From: Methanobacteriota archaeon
GTDB lineage: Archaea > Thermoplasmatota > Thermoplasmata > Methanomassiliicoccales > UBA472
DNA: 56,172 nt
NCBI GenBank assembly: GCA_012729095.1
Contig: JAAYDU010000013.1
Location: 1 to 56,172, forward strand
Direction of reading: 5' to 3'
Made by a program: the position numbers and the translations under genes. Position 1 is the first letter of the stretch, and every line of letters starts with the position of its first letter. This document shows positions 50,336 through 56,172 of the stretch, in pieces. The notes below the pieces were generated by a model, which had not been told where the DNA came from, did not search any database, and saw only the letters and a program-made list of their open reading frames with translations.

Positions 50336-51259
50336 ATGAATGGAAGGATATGGATGGACGGGGTCTTGGTGGACTTCGAGGACGCCAAAGTGCACGTGCT
50401 GGCGCACGGCTTTCACTACGGGACCGGGGTCTTCGAGGGCATACGCGTGTATCACACGCAACAGGGAAGGAACATCTTCCGGCTGAGGGACCACATGGTC
50501 CGCTTCCTGAACTCCGCCAAGGTTTTGCAGATGAAGGTGCCGTACTCTCTGGACGAGCTTTGCGACGCCTGTCGCGAGGTGGTCCGGGAAGCGGACCCCA
50601 AGGGCGATTACTTGCGGCCTTTGGCATTCTATGGCGTCCACCCCGAGTACAAGATAGGGTTGAACCCGAGCAAGCTGGGCACGAACGTCAGCATCATGTG
50701 CACCTACATGGGCGTGTACATGGGCAAGGACCAGGTGGAGCAGGGGGCGAACATAGTCACGTCCTCCTGGGAGAAGTACTCCAACCGTGCAGCGGCCCTC
50801 AACGCCAAGGTGAGCGGGCATTACGTGAACTCGGTGATCGCAAAGCTGGAAGCGATACAGCAAGGTTGCGACGAGGCGCTCATGCTGAACGCCAACGGCA
50901 CAGTCGCCGAAGGTACCGGGGAGAACGTGTTCATGGTCAGGAACGGAAGGTTGCTGACGCCTCCGGTGTCCGCCGGGATACTGGAAGGGATCACCAGGGA
51001 CTGCATAATGACCATCGCTAGGGATATGGGCGTCGAGGTGGTGGAGAAGGACATCACCCGCTCCGAGATGTACATGGCCGACGAGGTGTTCATGACCGGG
51101 ACGGCGGCGGAGATATCCCCCATCCGTTCCATAGACAACCGGCTCATCGCCGACGGCAGCATCGGCACGCTCACCAAGCGATTGGGCGCCGTATTCCACA
51201 AGGCGGCGATGGGCGAGGACCCCCGTTATTCCGAATGGTCAGACCTGGTGAGGTCGTAA
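50336..51259 (+). CDS. ilvE: Branched-chain amino-acid aminotransferase paralogue (cassette B)
   Basis: A 307-residue fold-type IV PLP aminotransferase, paralogous to 10106-11035. Catalytic K158 is in NAKVSGHYVNS; EGTGENVF and GTAAEISPI are intact. The stretch before the lysine differs: WEKYSNRAAALNAK here, WTKPANTSTSLQAK in cassette A, close to the family's usual proline/asparagine pattern. That suggests a shifted substrate range. It belongs with the ACT gene upstream. A T-run and a second promoter separate it from the OFOR genes. Confidence 0.9.
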   Translation: MNGRIWMDGVLVDFEDAKVHVLAHGFHYGTGVFEGIRVYHTQQGRNIFRLRDHMVRFLNSAKVLQMKVPYSLDELCDACREVVREADPKGDYLRPLAFYGVHPEYKIGLNPSKLGTNVSIMCTYMGVYMGKDQVEQGANIVTSSWEKYSNRAAALNAKVSGHYVNSVIAKLEAIQQGCDEALMLNANGTVAEGTGENVFMVRNGRLLTPPVSAGILEGITRDCIMTIARDMGVEVVEKDITRSEMYMADEVFMTGTAAEISPIRSIDNRLIADGSIGTLTKRLGAVFHKAAMGEDPRYSEWSDLVRS

Positions 51260-51273
51260 ACCCCTTCCATCCC

Positions 51274-51279
51274 TTTTTT
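51274..51279 (+). terminator. T-run after the cassette B aminotransferase
   Basis: CCCTTTTTTC follows the stop by 14 bases and precedes the OFOR promoter, so ACT plus aminotransferase may form a separate transcript. Confidence 0.4.
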
Positions 51280-51289
51280 CGTATAGGGC

Positions 51290-51326
51290 CGCTCCAAAAT
51301 AAGGAGCGTTAAATAAGCCACGCTCC
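51290..51326 (+). promoter_or_regulatory. OFOR-B promoter with palindrome and third half-site
   Basis: CGCTCC (51290-51295), AAAATAA and GGAGCG (51303-51308) form an inverted repeat directly before a TATA element TTAAATAAG (51309-51317). Another CGCTCC lies at 51321-51326. The start codon is at 51346. Half-sites on both sides of the TATA box look like a repressor or activator operator. It has no counterpart before the cassette A OFOR genes. Confidence 0.5.
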
Positions 51327-51345
51327 TTTAATCATCAGGTGCTTT

Positions 51346-52245
51346 ATGTTCGAGGTCCGGTTCCACGGTCGAGGGGGGCAGGGGGCGGTGATGGCCGCGC
51401 AAACTTTGGCGGAAGCGGCGGTCATCGAAGGCAGGCACGCGCAAGCGTTCCCGTACTTCGGGGCGGAGCGGCGCGGCGCACCGGTGATGGCCTTCGCCCG
51501 CATCGCCGATCGGAAGATAAGCATCAAGTCCCAGGTGTACGAGCCCGATCTTTTGGTCGTGCTTGACGAATCCCTGCTGGACATAGAGCCTGTGGCCCGC
51601 GGCCTGAAACCGGGCGGAAAAGCGGTGATAAACACCAGGAAGCTGCCCACGGAGATAGACCTGGGCATGGAGGTGGAATGCGCCACGGTCCCCGCTACGT
51701 CGATCGCGATGGAGTATCTCAAGGCGCCGATAGTGAACACGGCGATACTCGGAGCGGTGGCCATGGTGTGCGACCTGTTCAGCATGGGGTCAATGCAGCA
51801 GGCGATCGAGAACCGGTTCGGGGGTAAGTTCGGAGAGGCGGCAGCCCGTGCCAATGCGGCCGCCGCGGCCGCTGCCTATTCACAGACATTGCGAGGCCGG
51901 TGCAAAGGGAACAGGCCATTTGTGCCGAGGAGGGTGTGGCTTCCCGACTGGAGGGACATACCCATCGGCAACACCCTGGGAGAGGGCGTGAAGGATGGGG
52001 TGACGGTCGGACCCGGTGGTGCCAAGCAGAACCTCACCGGGAGCTGGAGGGTCCAGACCCCCCGTTACGATAAGGAAAAGTGCGTCAGATGCCTGCGCTG
52101 CTGGTTCTCCTGCCCCGAGGGGTGCATAAAGAGGGAGGAGGACGAGTACGTGCGCTGGGACCTCAACTACTGCAAGGGCTGCGGGATATGCGCCCAGGTC
52201 TGTCCGGTCAAGGCCATCGACATGATGAAGGGGGGGTCCAGGTGA
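51346..52245 (+). CDS. 2-oxoacid:ferredoxin oxidoreductase gamma/delta fusion (cassette B)
   Basis: A 299-residue fusion like that at 11097-12005. Gamma shows RFHGRGGQGAVMAAQ and YFGAERRGAPVMAFARI. Delta carries two [4Fe-4S] motifs, CVRCLRCWFSCPEGC and CKGCGICAQVCPVK. The interdomain linker and the segment around residue 185 differ from copy A. The alpha gene overlaps its stop (GTGA) exactly as in cassette A. Confidence 0.9.
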   Translation: MFEVRFHGRGGQGAVMAAQTLAEAAVIEGRHAQAFPYFGAERRGAPVMAFARIADRKISIKSQVYEPDLLVVLDESLLDIEPVARGLKPGGKAVINTRKLPTEIDLGMEVECATVPATSIAMEYLKAPIVNTAILGAVAMVCDLFSMGSMQQAIENRFGGKFGEAAARANAAAAAAAYSQTLRGRCKGNRPFVPRRVWLPDWRDIPIGNTLGEGVKDGVTVGPGGAKQNLTGSWRVQTPRYDKEKCVRCLRCWFSCPEGCIKREEDEYVRWDLNYCKGCGICAQVCPVKAIDMMKGGSR

Positions 52246-53417
52246 GGGTCATGGTGATCAGCGGCGACCACGCCGTCGCGCACGCGGCGAAGCTGGCCAG
52301 AACGGAAGTGGTGCCTTCCTTCCCGATCACCCCGCAGACGCTGATAGTCGAACAGCTGGCGGAGTTCATCAACGACGGGGAACTGGACGCCGACTTCATC
52401 CCGGCCGACAGCGAGCACTCGGTCATGAGCATGGCCATAGGGGCCAGCGCCGGTGGCGTTCGCGTCTTCACGGCCACGGCCTCTCAGGGTCTGGCGCTAA
52501 TGCACGAGATGCTATACGCCGTCCCGCAGAACCGCTTGCCCATAGTGATGGCCAATGTGAACCGTTCATTGGGGGCCGCCTCAGGCATATGGGTGGAATA
52601 CAACGACTCCATGGCCGAGCGCGACTCGGGCTGGCTGCAGGTATACGTCGAGGATAACCAGGAGGCCCTGGACGCCACGCTGATGGCCTTCAGGATGGCG
52701 GAGGACCGAAGGGTCCTGCTTCCGGTGATGGTATGTCTGGACGGCTTCATACTTTCGCACACGGTGGAGAGGGTGGAGGTTCCGGAACAGCAGGAAGTGG
52801 ACCTTTTCCTCCCTCCTTTCGTCCCGTTCAACATGCTCGACCCCTATGAACCCAAGCTGATAAATCCCATCGTGGGGCCTGAGTACGCCATGGAGATGCG
52901 TTACCAGCTGGACAGGGCGGTGGACCATTCCCGAGAGGTCATAAACGAGGTGGACGAGGAGTTCTCCAAGCTTTTCGGCAGGAGATATGGCGGGCTTTTG
53001 GACACATACCGCATGGAGGACGCCGAGTTCGCCATGCTGACGCTGGGAACGGCCACCGGTCTGGCCCGCGAGGTTGTGGACGATCTTCGGGAAGAGGGGA
53101 AAAGGGCCGGGCTGATCAAGCTGCGCTTCATGAGACCCTTCCCGTTCAAGGAGCTGTGCGAGGTGTGCGACAGCCTGAAGGCGCTGGGCGTTTTCGATCG
53201 TTCCGCGTCCTTCAACGGCGGCGGCCCGGTGTACACCGAGGTGGCCGCCGCCCTCTGCAACGTCCCGACCGTGGTCACCGGCCACGTGGCCGGTATAGGG
53301 GGCAGGGACATCACCACGGAACACATGAGGGGGATGTACGATGCCGTGGAGAGGGCGTCCAGGGGCGAGGAGGTTCGTTCGGTGACATGGCACGGTCTCA
53401 GGGGTGATATGGAATGA
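52242..53417 (+). CDS. 2-oxoacid:ferredoxin oxidoreductase alpha subunit (cassette B)
   Basis: A 391-residue alpha subunit, identical in length to cassette A. FPITPQT, ADSEHSVMSMAIGAS, GLALMHEMLYAV and LMTL-type C-terminal regions are conserved. GTG 52242 was chosen by the overlap with the previous stop and by analogy with cassette A. Differences cluster in the stretch RLPIVMANVNRSLGAA...YVEDNQEAL, part of the substrate side. The beta gene overlaps the stop. Confidence 0.92.
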   Translation: MRVMVISGDHAVAHAAKLARTEVVPSFPITPQTLIVEQLAEFINDGELDADFIPADSEHSVMSMAIGASAGGVRVFTATASQGLALMHEMLYAVPQNRLPIVMANVNRSLGAASGIWVEYNDSMAERDSGWLQVYVEDNQEALDATLMAFRMAEDRRVLLPVMVCLDGFILSHTVERVEVPEQQEVDLFLPPFVPFNMLDPYEPKLINPIVGPEYAMEMRYQLDRAVDHSREVINEVDEEFSKLFGRRYGGLLDTYRMEDAEFAMLTLGTATGLAREVVDDLREEGKRAGLIKLRFMRPFPFKELCEVCDSLKALGVFDRSASFNGGGPVYTEVAAALCNVPTVVTGHVAGIGGRDITTEHMRGMYDAVERASRGEEVRSVTWHGLRGDME

Positions 53418-54382
53418 GCGAGATGCAGACCATCAAGGACATGCCCACCAACGACATGTTCATCAGCGGTCACGGGGCCTGCGCCGGCTGCGGCATGGCC
53501 GTGGCGGTCAAGAACATAATGCGCATACTGGGGGCCGACACCACCGTTTACGTTCCGGCCTCCTGTCTGGTGGTCATAAGCGCCATGTATCCCACCAGCA
53601 ACTTCAGGACGCCCTATCTCTTCACGGCCTTCGAGAACACCGGGGCGGTGACCACCGGGATAAGGGCGGCCCAGAGGCGGCGCGGCCTCAGCTCGACCGT
53701 GGTCGGGCTGGCCGGGGACGGCGGCACCTTCGACATCGGGCTTCAGGCCCTCTCCGGAGCGGCGGAGCGCAACGAGGACATTCTGTACGTGTGCCTGGAC
53801 AACGAGGGGTACATGAACACCGGCATACAGAGGTCCGGGGCCACGCCATTCGGCGCTTGGACCACCACCACGCCGGTCGGGACGAATGTCGAGGGCAAGC
53901 GCGAGTTCAAGAAGGACCTCATGGCCATCATCGCCGCCCACGACCCGCCGTACGCCGCGTCGCTCTCCATAGCCCACTTCAACGACTTCGTAAAGAAGGT
54001 GGAGAAGGCCAAGAACAAGAAGGGCTTCCGCTTCCTGCACGTGATGACGCCATGCGTTCCAGGCTGGCGCTCCGATCCCTCCATGACCGTGGAGATCGCT
54101 CGCCTGGCGGTGGAGACGGGAATGTGGACGCTGTACGAGCTGGATGAAGGAAGCGCGAGGACCACATACAAGCCGCAGACCATGCTGCCGGTGACAGACT
54201 ATCTCAAGCTGCAGGGGCGTTTCCGCCACATGGAGAACGACGATATAGCCAAGCTGCAGGAATGGCTATGCGCGAAATGGTACATGCACTACGGGAACGA
54301 CATCGAGCAACCCGTGTGCGCAGTCTTCGAAAAGGTGAAAAGGGTGCGCCACCCCCACGAGGAGCAGCTGCATTTCATCTGA
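53414..54382 (+). CDS. 2-oxoacid:ferredoxin oxidoreductase beta subunit (cassette B)
   Basis: A 322-residue beta subunit: CAGCG and TPC cysteine ligands for the proximal [4Fe-4S] cluster, TPP motif GDGGTFDIGLQALSGA with DNEGYMNTG. Near-identical to cassette A around the cofactor, diverging in the C-terminal 40 residues. Last gene of the cassette; a DUF1638 gene follows tail to tail after three bases. Confidence 0.92.
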   Translation: MSEMQTIKDMPTNDMFISGHGACAGCGMAVAVKNIMRILGADTTVYVPASCLVVISAMYPTSNFRTPYLFTAFENTGAVTTGIRAAQRRRGLSSTVVGLAGDGGTFDIGLQALSGAAERNEDILYVCLDNEGYMNTGIQRSGATPFGAWTTTTPVGTNVEGKREFKKDLMAIIAAHDPPYAASLSIAHFNDFVKKVEKAKNKKGFRFLHVMTPCVPGWRSDPSMTVEIARLAVETGMWTLYELDEGSARTTYKPQTMLPVTDYLKLQGRFRHMENDDIAKLQEWLCAKWYMHYGNDIEQPVCAVFEKVKRVRHPHEEQLHFI

Positions 54383-54385
54383 ACG

Positions 54386-55018
54386 TCATTGGCCCGAGGC
54401 CAGCTCCTTCGTCCGTCGCAGCGCGTCCCGAAGCATCTCCAGCGTGCCTTCCCTGGACTCGTGACTCAGCCCCCGCTGCCTGGCGAACTCCTCGGACATG
54501 GACTCGTAAAGCCCCCGTTCACCTATGCCAGTATCTATGAAGAGGCACCTGGAGTACCCGTCGAACATGATATCCAGGAACCAGTCGGCGTCCACTCCCA
54601 ACTCCTCGTAGTTGGGCATCTTGGAAGCCAGCTCCTTAACGAAGTAGTCCCTGCCCATCTGGGCCACGAAAGGTATGTGGAACATGGTGCCGGCGCATCT
54701 CTTGCGCTCCTTGGCGTACTCTTCCGGCGTGAGCAGGGCGCCTACGCAGTCATCGGCGGCTATGGTCACCGTAGGGACATCCAGTTCCTCGACGATGCCC
54801 TCCAGTGAATTGCAAATGCCGTATACCAAGAACGCCGCATCGACCTGTCCGGCCAGTTGATTGACATGAGCAATGACCTCCCTTCTCAGGTCCTTAGGGT
54901 ATGAGTGCAGCCCGAACTCCAGATACTCCTTGAACACGATGTCCGGGTCTTCCATCGTTAAAAGGTCGATCTCCTTGCGGAAGCACTCGCAGGCCACAAC
55001 GCCGATCCTCATTGTCAT
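54386..55018 (-). CDS. DUF1638 protein
   Basis: A 210-residue protein of the DUF1638 pattern (VVACECFRKEIDLL start, FLVYGICNSLEGI, DDCVGALLTPEEY, and the Trp/Tyr/Asp-rich C-terminus), a family found in methanogens and other anaerobes, often near corrinoid or methyl-transfer genes. Cysteines in CEC, IC, DDC and RCAG may bind metal. Function is not established. ATG 55018 or 55012 (MRIGVVA) may be the start. It is divergent from the regulator at 55079. Confidence 0.7.
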   Translation of the reverse strand: MTMRIGVVACECFRKEIDLLTMEDPDIVFKEYLEFGLHSYPKDLRREVIAHVNQLAGQVDAAFLVYGICNSLEGIVEELDVPTVTIAADDCVGALLTPEEYAKERKRCAGTMFHIPFVAQMGRDYFVKELASKMPNYEELGVDADWFLDIMFDGYSRCLFIDTGIGERGLYESMSEEFARQRGLSHESREGTLEMLRDALRRTKELASGQ

Positions 55019-55033
55019 CGTAGCTTGATCGGA

Positions 55034-55066
55034 ATTAGTAATATATTAATATGTCATAGTACTAAT
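55034..55066. promoter_or_regulatory. Divergent promoter flanked by 7-base inverted repeats
   Basis: ATTAGTA (55034-55040) and TACTAAT (55060-55066) are perfect inverted repeats around an AT-rich core. The core TAATATATTAAT (about 55039-55050) is nearly palindromic, so it can act as TATA box in both directions, 21-32 bases from the DUF1638 start and about 30-40 from ATG 55079. A regulator binding the repeats would affect both genes. Confidence 0.5.
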
Positions 55067-55078
55067 ATTCTATTACCC

Positions 55079-55807
55079 ATGGTCGAAAGCGAGAACGAGC
55101 TGCTGAAAAGAATAGAGGAGCTACGGCAGGGACTGGACGCGCTCGGGCGGTCCGTAACCTCCTTGCGCAAGGACGGGATGGACCGCGCCTTCCACGAGCA
55201 GATAGGCGCTTCCTACCTGGAGAACAACCGGGACGCCGTGCGCGCGGTGTTCCGGGCTTCGCAGCCCCCCTCCCTTACCGTCCAGAACGAGATATCCGAA
55301 CTGTACGACGTCGCGATGGAGCGTTACGGATCCAATGACATGGAAGGCGCAATGTCTGTCCTGGACCAGGTCCGGGACCTTGTAGTCTCGTCACCGGAGG
55401 AGGGGATGGGCGCCGATCAGAGGGCTGTCCTGCTCGCGGTCCTGGACCGGAGCAGGGAGCAGATGGCCATGCTGGAAACTCTGCGCTTTCACACCGGTCG
55501 CCCCGGGGTGCGAAGGTCGTGCGAGAGCGCCTATGCCGGCATCGACCCGGAAAGGTTGGAGGACATGCTGTCCCCCCTGTCCAACGCCATCAGGTTGAAG
55601 ATACTCGCTCTGCTGTACGTTAGCTCGCGCAGCTTCACGGAGATGGGGTCCGAACTGCAGATCCAGAAGGGGCACCTCCAATTCCATGTTAAAAAACTGG
55701 TGGACGCCGGTTACATCATTGTCGACCGCAAGACGCATCTCTATTCAATAGGGAAAAAAGGATTGCTGGCCGTGGATGGGCTGGGCCAGCTTTTCTCGAT
55801 GTTTTAG
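55079..55807 (+). CDS. ArsR-type regulator with N-terminal coiled coil
   Basis: A 242-residue protein. Residues 1-30 are a heptad coiled coil (ENELLKRIEELRQGLDALGR), the middle is helical, and the last 90 residues form an ArsR-like winged helix (LSPLSNAIRLKILALL, SFTEMGSELQIQKGHLQFHV, KLVDAGYI). ATG 55079 fits the promoter better than the upstream TTG 55025. It probably controls the divergent DUF1638 gene and itself. A methanogen C1-metabolism regulator is possible, unproven. Confidence 0.75.
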   Translation: MVESENELLKRIEELRQGLDALGRSVTSLRKDGMDRAFHEQIGASYLENNRDAVRAVFRASQPPSLTVQNEISELYDVAMERYGSNDMEGAMSVLDQVRDLVVSSPEEGMGADQRAVLLAVLDRSREQMAMLETLRFHTGRPGVRRSCESAYAGIDPERLEDMLSPLSNAIRLKILALLYVSSRSFTEMGSELQIQKGHLQFHVKKLVDAGYIIVDRKTHLYSIGKKGLLAVDGLGQLFSMF

Positions 55808-55819
55808 TCCGGGCCTATC

Positions 55820-56029
55820 CTAATCCTTGGCCAACGCGCCCAGGACAAGGATGACCACCCCGACCACGGCCAAGGCTATCATCCCGGTGACATAATCGGT
55901 CTCGTAAGGGACCTGATAGGATATTTCTCCCAATATGCCCAGGTCCTCGGTCTCCGTTCGCGTGGCGGTGTTGAAATAATATGCTAAGGCATCGCCGACG
56001 ACGGCCATCGCTGCTCCGACCCCGATCAA
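55820..56029 (-). CDS. Small membrane protein, start uncertain
   Basis: About 69 residues: two hydrophobic segments (IGVGAAMAVVGDALAYYF and VTGMIALAVVGVVILVLGAL) separated by a polar loop with a TETEDLG stretch. It lacks a good ATG start: TTG 56029 is the likely initiator and ATG 56008 would shorten it by seven residues. The frame stays open upstream to a TAA near 56138 with no better start codon. No family recognised. It overlaps no other gene. Confidence 0.5.
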   Translation of the reverse strand: MIGVGAAMAVVGDALAYYFNTATRTETEDLGILGEISYQVPYETDYVTGMIALAVVGVVILVLGALAKD

Positions 56030-56098
56030 GATCTTTTTTGATACTGCCTGAGTTTGACATCTGATTGAGTCGAAGTCGGGGTTTTTTAATTCTTTGAT

Positions 56099-56120
56099 GC
56101 TGGACGCTCCTGCGTCCAGC
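56099..56120. repeat. Perfect 9-base hairpin
   Basis: GCTGGACGC and GCGTCCAGC are exact inverted repeats with a 4-base loop. A second hairpin, CTCAAC...GTTGAG at 56147-56163 (loop ATTAG), follows. They lie upstream of the small membrane protein and might be terminators of a gene beyond the window edge, or operators. The remaining bases 56030-56172 show only AT-rich sequence. Confidence 0.5.
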
Positions 56121-56172
56121 GAATTCAGTAGAAATTAAAAGGTGTCCTCAACATTAGGTTGAGTTTGTGCAA

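Noticed and set aside
49730-51199. Long minus-strand open frame (489 codons) opposite cassette B
   Set aside because: It is antisense to the aminotransferase and ACT genes, low in hydrophobic structure, rich in His/Val/Gln/Gly, with no domain; a by-product of GC-rich third positions.
52901-54229. 442-codon minus-strand frame opposite the OFOR-B alpha/beta genes
   Set aside because: Antisense of conserved TPP enzyme genes; no recognised domain.
1-56172. CRISPR array, insertion sequence or integrase
   Set aside because: No regularly spaced repeats, no transposase or integrase frame, and no target-site duplications at either tRNA.

Overview
The window is archaeal. It encodes Trm56 (the archaeal tRNA C56 2'-O-methylase), a two-ring CDC48/VAT AAA+ ATPase, archaeal Elp3, PRC-barrel proteins, a DUF1638 protein, IlvE paired with four-domain 2-oxoacid:ferredoxin oxidoreductases (OFORs), and TATA boxes spaced for archaeal transcription, often 25-30 bases before the start codon (leaderless or nearly so). 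Coding DNA is GC-rich and spacers are AT-rich. The gene mix, with DUF1638 (a family I associate with methanogens), would suit a Thermoplasmatota lineage such as Methanomassiliicoccales. That placement is inference: no methanogenesis gene, rRNA or other phylogenetic marker was analysed.

Layout. 1-8.2 kb: tRNA(CAU), an MFS transporter, a DUF2284 protein, a TetR / membrane ferredoxin / double-cupin operon behind a palindromic operator, tRNA-Asn, a small regulator, an ABC-2 exporter pair with a third membrane protein, and a 48-aa zinc-finger protein. 8.4-14.1 kb: regulator, Trm56 and HD protein, then cassette A (branched-chain aminotransferase + OFOR gamma/delta fusion, alpha, beta). 14.2-19.1 kb, minus strand: two phenylacetate-CoA-ligase-like enzymes around a tandem ACT protein, then a Na+/solute symporter with its 36-aa accessory peptide. 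19.2-23.4 kb: membrane proteins, a gamma-class carbonic-anhydrase-like protein, PRC-barrel, thioredoxin, a thioredoxin reductase-like flavoprotein and an HTH-sensor protein. 23.4-27.1 kb: a nitrate/sulfonate/taurine-type ABC importer whose binding protein is circularly permuted, with a divergent regulator. 27.1-38.6 kb: Elp3, TPR proteins, CDC48 with a zinc protein, DUF89, a nucleotidyltransferase, a DMT transporter and an ACT protein. 38.7-46.1 kb: four glycosyltransferases plus exported proteins, then MarC. 46.2-49.6 kb: regulator and polar amino-acid ABC importer. 49.6-54.4 kb: cassette B (IlvN-like ACT protein, second aminotransferase, second OFOR). 54.4-56.2 kb: DUF1638 with a divergent regulator, and a small membrane protein.

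Working together (inference). The two aminotransferase/OFOR cassettes interconvert amino acids, 2-oxo acids and acyl-CoAs using ferredoxin. The ligases would activate aryl or branched acids, perhaps imported by the symporter, to CoA thioesters, the substrate for reductive carboxylation and transamination in the biosynthetic direction; the reverse would be amino-acid oxidation. Three ACT proteins and the amino-acid importer fit amino-acid-responsive control. The 38.7-45.4 kb block looks like a surface-glycan or lipid-glycosylation module.

Most notable: the circularly permuted binding protein (25053-26153); the duplicated cassettes; a leaderless 19-codon branched-chain-rich mini-ORF exactly at the predicted start of the cassette B transcript; and a thioredoxin reductase-like protein lacking the usual NADPH signatures. 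I found no CRISPR array, insertion sequence, integrase or rRNA. No stretch longer than 300 bases is empty, apart from the 376-base leader of cassette B, which holds two candidate small ORFs.
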